From: Strongyloides papillosus
Taxonomy: Eukaryota; Nematoda; Chromadorea; Rhabditida; Strongyloididae
Direction of reading: 5' to 3'
Assembly (NCBI GenBank): GCA_005656395.1
Contig: SRSI01000048.1
Span: 868,001-932,000 of the forward strand
DNA length: 64,000 bases
In this document: one piece after another, positions 34,697 to 45,725 of the stretch
How the letters are laid out: every line of letters begins with the position of its first letter
How positions within the stretch are numbered: the stretch's first letter is position 1
Translations under genes and position numbers: made by a program
Notes under the pieces: generated by a model
What the model saw: the letters and a program-made list of their open reading frames with translations, nothing else
Database searches by the model: none
Told to the model about the DNA's origin: nothing

Positions 34697-36660
34697 ATGT
34701 GTGTTCCTTTAATTCTTCAAAATAATAAATATATTTTAAGTTCATTATATGGGTTAATTGTCTTAATATTCGGTGCAATTTTTATATATAACATATCCCA
34801 CATTGTCCAACTAATCCAAAGCTATGTTAAATAAGATTAAACTTATGATAATAAAATAGTGCATTTGGATACCAATAACGGATATTGTTCTATAAAAGGA
34901 CCTTCTTCTATATGGTTAGGTGATATTTCAAGATGGCTCAAACCTGATTTCAGATAAGAGCAATGTATTGATAATAAAAAGAATTATTAATATAGCATAG
35001 ATAATAGAATAATTTTATTAAAAAAGAATGAAACAAATTTAAAACATTGTAAATATCAATGTACTATTAGTAAATGTGAAAAAAATATTGAAATATAAGA
35101 TTTTGTTGCTGTAACAGATTTACCTAAATTAACCTATGACATATATTTATTGTGAATCCAATACAGATGAAAAAGTAATTGAATATTTGGAAATCTAGTT
35201 AGTCCCTATTGGTAAATCATCATTTGAAGAAATAAAATTTTTAAAATCATCCTACGAGTTACCAAAGACGTAAAAATAATATGATTTGCATGTATATATA
35301 TTCTTGATTCACTATTTAAACTTTAATCAATGAAAGCTCTTAATAGAACAAGAAAGTTTTTACTTGATTAAGCTAGTATTGAAACGCAATATTTAAATGT
35401 AATTGAAGATAACAGTCTTCCTAATGCATTTGGTATGTTAATGAACATAAAAGTAAATAATGTTACTGATATTTTGAGTATTAAACCAGGTATTGTAAAT
35501 GACTTTGGAAGTGAAAATTATTGTAACATACCGTTAGACGATAGATCTTTTATTTTTGGCAATATTAGACAACTTGGTTATGTTATATTTGATGGAGGAG
35601 ATTATCATCATTGAATTTTTAATGATTCTAATTGTGTAGAATTTAATGGGAATATATTTCATCATAGTTTAAGACCACTTTAATTTAGCGATTCTAATTC
35701 TCATAAATTTAATATGCAAAAGAATGAAAGGTTTCGAAGGAAACGTCGGCAAAATAGTACACATATATTAGAATCATTTGAAAAATATTTGAATACTTAC
35801 AAAGATAGGAAAGAATCATCTATAATTTGATACACATATATGATGCATGATGTAATGCATACTGTATTTTGTTTTGATGAAATGTTAGAAAATTCTTGAA
35901 AAAAAAGGCAGAATCATTAAATATTTCATTGTTTATTTTTATTGGTGATCATGGATCTAGAAGAAGCTATAGTTATACTGAAATTGAAAACTATGAACAT
36001 AAAAACCCTTATCTTTATAATAATACCTCCTTCTGAGTTACAAAATATTAAAGAACCAATAGATAATTTGAAAAAAAAATTCTAAAAAACATATTTCACA
36101 TCTTGATGTTTATACAACATTACTTGATATTATGACTGAAGCTTCAAAAAATGACTATAAAAATCTTCAATCTTATAATCTTTCAAATGTGGTAAATTAT
36201 AAAGTAAAATGAATGATTTTCTTGAGACCATTACCTGAAAAGAAACGTTCATGTAATGAGATGTATATTTAAGGAACATGTTGTATGTGTACACCTGATT
36301 TTATCCCGTTATCTGTAACATCTAAGAATGAATATATGATGTTAAGGAAAGGTTTTATAAAAGAAATAAGTAAAAAATTAGAGATGGATAAATTATATGT
36401 TCTGAAAAATCTCTATAAAAAGAAGAAATATTTGAGGTTAAAACAACAATTAATAGTATGAATCTAACATTATATGATGTTAAAGTAATAACATATCCGG
36501 AAAAAGCTCAATATAGGGCATTATTTGATAGTAAATTTAATTTAATTGATGGTGATATTATGCGCCAAAATAGATATAGTGAACAGGCATAAATATGTGC
36601 TCCGAAAAGTTTAAATAGGATGTATTGCTACTGTAAAAGTCTCTTGGAAAAAATGAAAAT
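34697..36660 (+). pseudogene. DUF229 (alkaline-phosphatase-like) family pseudogene
   Basis: A decayed gene of nearly full length. It begins at an ATG with a single membrane anchor (SLYGLIVLIFGAIFIYNIS), as in nematode DUF229 proteins, and keeps recognisable blocks: YQCTISKC, NSLPNAFGMLMNI, RQLGYVIFDGGDYHH, YMMHDVMHTVFCFDEML, the metal-site block LFIFIGDHGSRRSY (about 35935-35965), SKHISHLDVYTTLLDIM and MRQNRYSEQA near the end. Reading these requires repeated frame changes, and more than six in-frame stops interrupt the sequence (the first about 45 codons in). The family adopts the alkaline phosphatase/sulfatase fold and its function is unknown. No introns are evident, so a processed copy is possible, but intronless parents would look the same. 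Confidence 0.85.
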
Positions 36661-37324
36661 TAAATATATATAATTTTTTTAAACATCAGTTATTATATTA
36701 ATAAATTTAAACTGATCTTTTCTAGTGGTGTTATAAACTTTTTTATTTGTAATATACTAATTCTATTTTTATTAATATACATAGTAGTTTACACGATTTT
36801 GATGAAATTTTCGAAGTGCCTTTGATTTCTGAAAATAAGGATACATATAAAATTTACTGTGTTGATTTCATTTTTAAAAGGCTGATTGTGAACAATCATA
36901 ATAGGAAATAAACTAAGTATTTCTACTACACATCTAGAAGATTCAATGTAATGATAAAAATCTACACTTTTACTTTGAAACAAATTTTCGAGTGCTTTAA
37001 TTAACTTTTGAGTTTTAATATTTTCATTGAAATTTTATCTGATGATTTCAATAGTCATGTATATTCTTCAAAAAATACGATTTTGTAAAATTCCAAATAT
37101 TGAGATTTTTTGATGCAGCTTATGTTACTATAAAATAATAGTATGAGATTCTCCTACTTCTTTTTTATACATTTGTAAATTTTTGTGTTGATCTTATGTT
37201 CGGTTTTTGAGGAAACTAGTTTTTAATAAATTGAATTTTTTCCATCATAATTTAAAAAATTATTTTAAATTTACTGTTGATGTAATTTGTCTTTCGATGA
37301 CTATATAAGGTGTCCGGGAACTAG
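36661..37324. other. gene-free A+T-rich region
   Basis: Nothing recognisable between the DUF229 pseudogene and the foldback repeat. A minus-strand frame at 36789-36983 is not supported. Confidence 0.4.
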
Positions 37325-38160
37325 TCAAAAAATTTTAATGAGTATAACTTTTCTCAATGTCAAGGTATTTTTACTATCTTATATCCATTTGTTACCCATG
37401 CTTCATACTTTAAAAATATTTAAGATAGATAAGAAGATATAAATTTATTATATAGTTATGACTATTTATGTGATTTCCATTTTTTTTAAGGATTTTTAAG
37501 ATTTTTTATTTTTACGAAACAATGTAACTTCCTGAAAACTTAATGTTTTTTAAACTTTATACACATTTGATAGCCAAACTTCTCTTCTACGAAATATTTT
37601 ATGATCTGTGACCAGATATCGAATTTAAAAAGTGCTATGAAAATTTTTATAAAATCATTTTTATGGAATTTTCAATCTAATAAATTTAGGCATTTTAAAA
37701 TGCTCACATTTATGATAATAAAGAGCAGCAAATATTTAATCATATAAAATATTATTAATTAGAGATAATGATTGCATATTTGCCGTTAGTTTTTTTATAG
37801 AAATAATTAAAAGTAATGAAAAGTTATTTCCACATTAAAAACATGAGTAGCGTTTGATGCTTTATAACTTTGCTTAAAATCAATATTTAATAATGAATCT
37901 TTAAATATTTTGTAAAAAACATTAGTCTATCAGACTATTATAATATTGTAAAAATCTTATATTTAGAAGAATTAAAAAATCTTAAAATTGTTGAAAAAAA
38001 TAAAGGCCATACAATTAGTCATAACTATAAAATAAGCTAATATTTTTATCTACCTGACTTGAAATATTTTTTATGTTAGAGTTTCAGCTTTCTGGTGGAT
38101 ATAAGATCATAAAAATGGCTTCACAGTGGTAAAAGTTCCTACTATATTAGATAAATTTGT
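37325..38160. repeat. imperfect long inverted repeat (foldback / MITE-like element)
   Basis: The left arm (about 37343-37520) matches the reverse complement of the right arm (about 37965-38140). Matching blocks in the same order include CTTATATCCA (left 37378-37387; right 38095-38104), AAAATATTT, TATAGTTATGACTA (left 37454-37467; right 38022-38035) and TTTTAAGATTTTTTA. The arms are diverged but collinear over at least 170 bp, with about 450 bp between them, and some similarity may continue into the loop. There is no open frame for a transposase. It is probably an old non-autonomous foldback or MITE-type element, or a hairpin-forming locus. Exact ends and target-site duplications cannot be fixed by eye. 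Confidence 0.75.
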
Positions 38161-38771
38161 AACGAAATATAGAATTAAGTAATGATAGTGAAAAAAATAT
38201 CATTTTTTATTTCTTTGCTAAGAGAATCAATACTCTAACTTAAATAATTTAAAATTAATCAATTTAATTTTAATATAAATGATATCTTAGAGAAATGTCT
38301 GAAACAAAAGTGAAGGTCTAAATGCTTAATTAATATTATATATTAGTAGTTATTGTATGTTCAGAGGTTACGTTAAAAAAAGTTTTTACTAATATGATCA
38401 TGGAAATGAAGATGCAAGTCCTCCTAGACAACAATACAAAAAAATTAAAATGATCAATAACAAATATAATAACACCACAATGGAACACAAATTAATAAAA
38501 TAATCTAATATAAATTTTGTGAATGTACTATTAAAAAAGTACAAACTACACCAAAAAATTTAAAATTGAGAATATTAAAAATCATTGTAACCCCCAAATT
38601 TAAAATGATAGAACCATTTTATTACTGGGAGAAAACGATAAGAAGTAAAAAGTAGTTTCTTTTAAATGTTAAGAATAAAAAATTAAATTTATTTTGAATT
38701 AAAAAAAAGTACGTTTTGCTGTAAATAATTTTTAAATATATATGGCTTGCAACTATAAATTTATTATGTCA
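38161..38771. other. intergenic
   Basis: No gene recognised. It contains the 3' flank of the cholinesterase-like gene. Confidence 0.4.
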
Positions 38772-40524
38772 TCAAGCCATTCTCCTTGGTATGTGAGGGC
38801 CTAATATTTGACACGTTTGTGATAACATTTTTCTTTTATTTATAATATAGCTATAATCCCTTTGAAGTTTTAAAGATATTCCAATTCTAGTATGTGGTGA
38901 GAATTTCATCCATTTCCATGATGGAACACCCTTATTAACAAAATTTCCAATTAATTTCATAAAATGTTTGGAAAATTTCTTTTCTTTTTCCAACATATAT
39001 CTGTTATACGTTTCTGGTCTTCTAAATGGCATACCGAATTCATACTCAAGTTCATACCCATGCATGGCGCCCATCCACTTTGGCCAAGGGTTTGCACTAG
39101 ATACCACAGAAAACTTATAGTAATATACATTTCCATCAATGAGTCTAGATGCCTTTGTTGTAAAATTTAATATATCACAATCAAAGTAAACTTCTGATAG
39201 GAATTTTGCAGCAGCATCACGGTAATTTCTTTTATACTTCAAAAACATATCTCTTAATACTTTACTAATATTTTTCGGTAATCCAATTTGTTCGGAAACT
39301 AGTTTAAATATATTCTTGTAACCTTGTTTTTTAAGAAGACATGCATTTCTCCATGATGATGCAGAATATTTAGTATCATACTCACAGCCAAATTTTCTAT
39401 CAGAAAAGTATAGTGGCAAAAAGTACGTAAATTCATCAGAAGTTCTTCCAATAAACAAGTCAATATTCTTTTTCATATCATTACTTTGAATTTTTTTTGT
39501 TACATTTCCCTTGTAAAATTTGTAATCTAGTTCAATTGGAGAAAAAACAAAACCAAAAACTAATGGACTTGAAGCTTGAACTTCTGATCCAGCTGCCACA
39601 ACATCACTTATATTAGCTTTGGTCATACATTCTACAATATCATTTGTACGAGCATTAGTATCACAACCTAATTTATGTGCAACATCCATTGTAGCCTGAG
39701 CCATATATTTAAGTGTAAATTTTCCCCATATACTATCGACAACACCAGAGTTTGATATAATGCGACTAAAATATTTGTGACTACCTGGAGCATACAAGTG
39801 AGAAGTAACAGAAATTGAACCTGCACTTTCACCCCATATAGTAATTCTTGTTTTATCACCTCCAAAATATCCTATATTCTCATAAACCCACTTCATACCC
39901 ATTTGTTGGTCCAGAAGTCCCATGTTACCCGGAATTTCACTATCAGGTAAAAATCCAAAACCTAAAACTCCAAGACGATAGTTAAGATTGACAACTATTG
40001 TGTCAGTCATTGCAGCCAAAATTGAGCCATTGTAAACATCTAATGAGGCTGATCCAGAATAAAATGCTCCACCGTATATATAAACAAGAACTCCGCCATG
40101 TTTTTTCTTTGGTATCCACATATTCAATTGAAGACAATCTTCTGAAACTGTATTTGTTGGATTCCAAAAGTCATAACCTTTAAAACCCGTCATAATCACT
40201 TCGGCTGAACAGGAATTTGCCATAATATGTGCATTAAAGACTCCATTCCATGCTGGTTTTTCTAATAATTCAGGAGGTCTGAATCTCAATTTACCAACAG
40301 GTGGTTTTGCAAATGGAATTCCAAGATATTCAGTAACAGTATTATCAGAATATTTCTATAAATGATGATTATAAATCAAATTACAAGGAATAAAACTTTA
40401 CAAATGATCTTCCTTTAACAGGACCGTAATCCGTATAAACAGTTGTTTCTTCTGTTGGCATTTTCTTAGCATAATTGAAACAAAAAAGAAGCGTAGTAAG
40501 ATAGAGCAATAACCAATTCACCAT
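38772..40524 (-). CDS. secreted cholinesterase-like carboxylesterase
   Basis: Two minus-strand exons, 40524-40402 and 40355-38772, about 568 aa. Residues 1-19 form a signal peptide (MVNWLLLYLTTLLFCFNYA). The alpha/beta-hydrolase catalytic triad is complete by motif: Ser in GESAG (about 214), Glu in SDEFTYF (about 348) and His in AMHGYELEYEFGMPF (about 471). The oxyanion block YIYGGAFYSG is present. The tryptophan of the choline-binding site of acetylcholinesterase (W84 of Torpedo) appears conserved in FWNPTNTVSEDCLQLN (about 104). No C-terminal amphiphilic tail or GPI signal is seen, so a soluble secreted monomer is likely. Family members hydrolyse acetylcholine or other esters; Strongyloides-type nematodes carry several secreted cholinesterase-like proteins. 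Substrate is unproven. Confidence 0.9.
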
Positions 40525-41361
40525 TTTGTGTGACAAAAATATTGTTAAAACGATTTTTATAATAAAGCTATGAAAGTATTTGAGTATCATGTAAAAAAAA
40601 GTACTTATTTTAAAAAAATACATTTGTTTGGTTTACAAATATTTGTGGGTGGAGCTAAATTAGGATATCAGTTTTGATAACCTTAACGGTCTTCAAAAAA
40701 AATTGTTTATATTAAATTTGATATTTTTTTTATTCTAAATAAAAAATATCTAAAAAACATATGTATTAATTGGATTATAGAGGATAAAAACAAATGAAAA
40801 TAGATATATATTTATTTTATTCATCAGCATTTAATATAACATTATTTTATTAATTATAAAAAATATGAAGAAGAGTTTTTATTAAACTAAAAACCAAACT
40901 ATTTTCTATTATTTATTAAGTGCACTTTTTATTTACTAATAATGCTAATTTTTTATATGGCTTTTTTGTTTATTGCACTTAACAATATATTATAATATTA
41001 ATAAAATGAAATTTCTATTCTCAAGAATGGTAACCACATTAAATAAATTTTTCTTAATCATTAATGTATTATACTTCTTTAAATTCAAGATAAATGTATT
41101 TTGTAGTAGATGTATAAAATTTTTTTTGTCTAGATAATTTATATAAATGTTAGTAATTTAAAGTGCTACTGTACCATGTAAATTGATAATAAAAAAACCT
41201 TTTACAAGTGAAGTTAAATAGTATATAAATTAAAAAGGCTTTTTAATGATATTTTATGAAAAAAATAATTTATTTCTGTTCTTTTTCCTTCTTTCTTTAT
41301 TCCTAAATATAATAATAAATATATATTCTTTTGTTTTTTGTTGTTATTTTTTATAAATTCT
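40525..41361. other. intergenic
   Basis: About 840 bp between two same-strand genes (promoter of the esterase, 3' flank of MTAP). Nothing else seen. Confidence 0.45.
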
Positions 41362-42180
41362 TTACATAACAGAATTCCTAGCTATTATATGAAGTTTTTC
41401 ACATTCCTCAGTAAAGTTAACATCCTTAAGCTTCTCTAATAACTTAAGAAATACTTTTAAGCTATTAATAGAATTAACCTTCATCTGTTCAGCTACCAAC
41501 TCAACAGAGACGTGTTTATCAGCATCCTTCCAACAATCATAATCAGTTACCAATCCTAATACAGCATAAGGTATTCCTAATTCTTTTGCTAAAACAACCT
41601 CCGGAACAACTGTCATATTAATTATATCACCACCCATCATACGATACATATTACTTTCAGCACGGGAACTAAATCTTGGACCCTCGATACATACAATTGT
41701 TCCTTTATCATGATGTTGTAAATTTAACTCCTTACAGCAATCAATTAAAAGTCCTCTCAATTTTTCATTAAATGGTGGATGCATAGGTATATGACAAACA
41801 CCAGCGGAGTGATTTTCTTTACCATCATAAAATGTTTGCTGACGTTTTGTGGTTCTGTCAATAAAATCATCCACAACGACCATATGACCAGGAGAGATAT
41901 ACTCTCTTAATGATCCACTGGCACAAGAAGCAACAATTATATCACATTTTAGTTCCTTAATACCCCATATATTGGCACGATAATTTATATCACTTGGAGC
42001 ATATTGATGTTTATCACCATGTCTTGATAATACAACAACAGTTACCCCATCAACTTCACCCTGTACAAATGGACATGATGGTTCCCCATATGGTGTATTA
42101 AACTTAAGAAGTGTCTTATTCTTCATTATATCCATATTCTCAAGTCCTGTACCTCCAATAATACATATTTTAAGAGGCAT
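41362..42180 (-). CDS. MTAP: S-methyl-5'-thioadenosine phosphorylase
   Basis: Minus strand, single exon, 272 aa; human MTAP is 283 aa. It cleaves methylthioadenosine with phosphate to adenine and methylthioribose-1-phosphate, the first step of methionine and adenine salvage in the cytosol. Family blocks are present: IGGTGLENMD, LSRHGDKHQYAPSDINYRAN (phosphate and substrate loops), ASGSLREYISPGHMVVVDDF, DRTTKRQQTFYDG, IEGPRFSSRAESNMYR, MTVVPEVVLAKELGIPYA and VTDYDCWK. The TVVPE/D-Y-D context fits MTAP rather than the purine nucleoside phosphorylase trimer of the same superfamily. The start is the ATG at 42180 (MPLKICIIGG); the frame two codons up has only a GTG. Confidence 0.95.
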   Translation of the reverse strand: MPLKICIIGGTGLENMDIMKNKTLLKFNTPYGEPSCPFVQGEVDGVTVVVLSRHGDKHQYAPSDINYRANIWGIKELKCDIIVASCASGSLREYISPGHMVVVDDFIDRTTKRQQTFYDGKENHSAGVCHIPMHPPFNEKLRGLLIDCCKELNLQHHDKGTIVCIEGPRFSSRAESNMYRMMGGDIINMTVVPEVVLAKELGIPYAVLGLVTDYDCWKDADKHVSVELVAEQMKVNSINSLKVFLKLLEKLKDVNFTEECEKLHIIARNSVM

Positions 42181-43271
42181 CTTCACAAAAAGGGAACTAA
42201 AACAATAATTTAATATTAAAAGTTGAAGCTATAATAAAAAGTACAAATTAATAATTTGGAAAACAATGTCATCATCAAATGTATATAATATTAATATTTA
42301 AACTTATAAGAGAATCAGAGTAAAAAAAAAGTTGTATGTACTTGTAATGATAATATTAAACTGTATAACAAATTAATGTATAATCTTGATTATAATATTA
42401 AATACTAGAGATACATTAATGAAAGATATTAATAAATGAAGGAATGTATATTCATAATCGATTTACAAATATATGTTATTAAAACGTTATGTTATAAAAG
42501 CTTGAAAATGTACTTTTTATTTCCAAAAAATAATAGTATAATATATATATCACATTTTCAATATTTTTTTATCATCAACATAATATAAACTTTATTAGAA
42601 AATTATCAAAAAAAATATTTCTTTATGATATATAAGGATATGAAGAAAAAAATATAATTATACTATCATATGTATATTTTAGAAATAATAAACTATGAAT
42701 ATAAAAAATCTATACATATATATATCATACAAGATTGGAATAAAAAATGATAGAATAAAAAAAGAAAGACAAATTGAGAGAGAGAGATGTATTTTTACAT
42801 ACAACATAAACATTTTCATCACTATCACTTATAAAATGTAATATTCATCGATAGGAAAAATCATTATTATGTCAGATTAAAATGTTTTTATTTGTAAGAG
42901 AGATGCAATATAATTTTGTATGTGATAAAGTGTGTAAAATATTACAGTTTTGACATTTTAATAAAAAAAATTTTTATAAGGCAAATTATAAATGAATAGG
43001 TCATTTTTGTATTCTCAAAAACGATAGTAGTATATGTAAATATATTATATTTAACGAGAATATATGTATTTTGTTTTGTAATAATTGTAAAAAAAATGAA
43101 TTCGTTGATTGGTATATAAGAAGAAAGCTTTATATATGAGATATTGATAATTAGGCTGTTTTATTTTGTAGTTTTATGCCTATGTATGTATCTCTTTGAT
43201 AAGATAGTAGATAAAAATTATTATATCATATTATTTTGTTGTACTTTTGATTAGATTGTAGTTTGTTATCT
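42181..43271. other. intergenic
   Basis: About 1.1 kb, very A+T-rich, holding the MTAP promoter and the 3' end of the four-span protein gene. No other feature seen. Confidence 0.45.
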
Positions 43272-44006
43272 TTATGTTGTGTATGGGTAGATATCTCCAG
43301 CATGAGGGTTTCCATGATAGTTGTTAATATTTAATGGAGCTGTCCTGAAATTTTGTCCACCGTATGCAGCTGTTACAAATGGATCTTTATTATAAAGTTT
43401 ATGATATTCATTTAGGTATTTGTATAGCTTCCAAATTATCCATAAGAAGAAAATTTCAAGAATTGCCAAACAAAAGTAAACAATAACTAAAAGGATTCCA
43501 ACCCATTTTGTAGCTAAAAAAGTATTATATTAATAAAGTGTAAAGAATGATAAATAAAACATACATTCATCTGACATAATATAATCACCACGTCCAAGTA
43601 AACTTCTGATACCTTGATATCTTCCAAAGATAAGGAGTAAAGCAACAATTAAAGCTACAAGAAGGAGGAACGCAATTAAGAAGACCTGTGCTGATAGGTG
43701 CGGTAAAACATATCTCGCTTTATCTTTCCTAATTCCATAAATCAATATAGCTATTGCTATAAGGATAATGATAATTGAGATAATTCCAACAATAAACCAT
43801 ACCAAATAGGTAGCTCCAAAAATTTGGAAATTTTTTATCATTCCATAGATGGCTAGTATACATAAGATAAATTCAACAAATGCTACAATGTAACCAGCTG
43901 TCTGAAATGAGAAAATAATTTTATTTTATTTAAATGATTGATAAAAAAGATTAAATAATATTACTCTTAAATTACAGCAACATATTCTATTAGAAGTCTC
44001 CACCAT
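43272..44006 (-). CDS. four-span membrane protein, LAPTM-like layout
   Basis: Three minus-strand exons, 44006-43965 (14 codons), 43901-43565 and 43513-43272, about 206 aa. The N-terminus MVETSNRICCCNLR has a CCC cluster directly before the first membrane helix, as in LAPTM-type lysosomal proteins. Four helices can be drawn: about residues 15-35 (AGYIVAFVEFILCILAIYG), 42-68, 82-105 and 126-150. A hydrophilic tail rich in Tyr, Asn and Pro follows (NNYHGNPHAGDIYPYTT), which could be a sorting or ubiquitin-ligase binding region, although no strict PPxY motif is seen. The Cys cluster could be palmitoylated. The layout is seen directly; the LAPTM comparison is tentative, and a nematode-specific tetraspan family is equally possible. 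Confidence 0.78.
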
Positions 44007-45725
44007 TATTCATGTAAAAAATAATAGAAACAAAAAAAAGAGTAAATAAAAGTAAACTTCAAGATATGTTAGATTAAAATACCACAATTTCGAGTAGATG
44101 TTTTTAAAATCGTTTCTGAAAATTGCAAAAATCATTATAAATTGATAGAAAGAAAGCGTTTTGATTTAAAGTTATTGATATAAGAATAACGAAAGTGTGA
44201 TGAAAACTTTTCTCTTGCTATTAATCATACAAAAACACACTTTTTTTAAGAAAAATTAAATAAAAATATTTAAGATGCTAAATATCATTTAATTTTTATA
44301 GAAAAGAGAATGCAAAAATTAATAGGAATAACAATTCAATAAAATAAATATAATGAAACAGTTATAACAGCTATTATAATAAGTTTCTACTCCTAACATT
44401 ATGAATACACATATATTTTGTTCAAAATATAATGGCAATTGTCTAAGAGAATAAGAATATTCTTGTTAGTTACATTATGTATATTAAAATCAACTTGATA
44501 ATAATGAGAAAATATTGACAAGAGTAATAGAAAGTGAGGGATGTAATGCTATATTTCTTGATAATAAATAAAAATTCAACACACACATCCTTTGAAAAAG
44601 AGGTAACGAAAAAAGAAGGCATTTATACTGATTTTTCTTATTCATTCTAATGTTTAATGATAAAAATAAATAAATAGATATTGTGTATTCTTATTGAGAA
44701 TAAAAGAATATACATATCTATTTAGATTCTATTTTTCATTTTCATTTTATACTACCACTTCAATTACTCTCATAGTATGGAGGAATAAAAATTAATGTTT
44801 CATGATAAATTGTTGACAATTTAATTATAATTTTATTTTATTCTTTGAAAAAAAAAATACTATACAATTAGAAGTTATATCTTTTTTCAAGGAAACATTT
44901 AATTATACATTATTTTATTATGAAATCATCAATTATATCTTATCATAATTTTTTATAATAAATCTTTTTCATCCTACACCACCGTTCCCTGCCACATGAA
45001 TGATTTATTACTATTATTATTAAAAAAAAAGGAAGAAGAAAATGATAAGTATGTTAAAAAAGAAGGAACATTTTACAAATCTTGTTTTTGATATCATAAA
45101 TGTTATCAAAAAGTAGTGAACTTTTAAACAATAAAATTATAAAAACAAAATCATTAATTTAATGTCAATTGTCCTACATTAATATTATGCAAAAAATATA
45201 TATTAATTAGTGTCTTTTTAAGGTGTTAAAAAAGTTTAAGGAAATAATTTATTACTATTTTTGAAAAAAAGTACAATATCTGCATATTTTCAATAACAGA
45301 GTAATTATGTTTTTCTAAATGCCTATATAAGACAATTGTCTAAAGATTCATACAATTTTTTTTTGCTTTTGCATTATTCTATTATTTTGTTTCACTAAGA
45401 ATATACTTTCCCATTTAAAATATAAAAACTATTGGAGTAATATGAAGTTTTAAAAAAAAAGAAAAAATTTGGAACTTAAAATGATTTCAATAAAAGTATG
45501 CGTAACCGCTAAAAAGAGTTTTCCTTTAAGCTTATTAAAAGTATATTTTCATAAGAAGCTTTCAACAAGTATGTACATTAATATATTGTTAGACTATAGT
45601 TTGTTTTATTATCGCTTTTTTTTACTTCATCCACATATATATAAATTATAAGTTATATTTTTAATTAAATTATTGCTTTTTTACTTGATCTAATTATCTT
45701 TAATATATTCAATTAAAGATATAAT
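44007..45725. other. divergent intergenic region
   Basis: About 1.7 kb between two divergent membrane-protein genes. A 60-codon frame at 45469-45651 shows no family features. Nothing else recognised. Confidence 0.45.
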
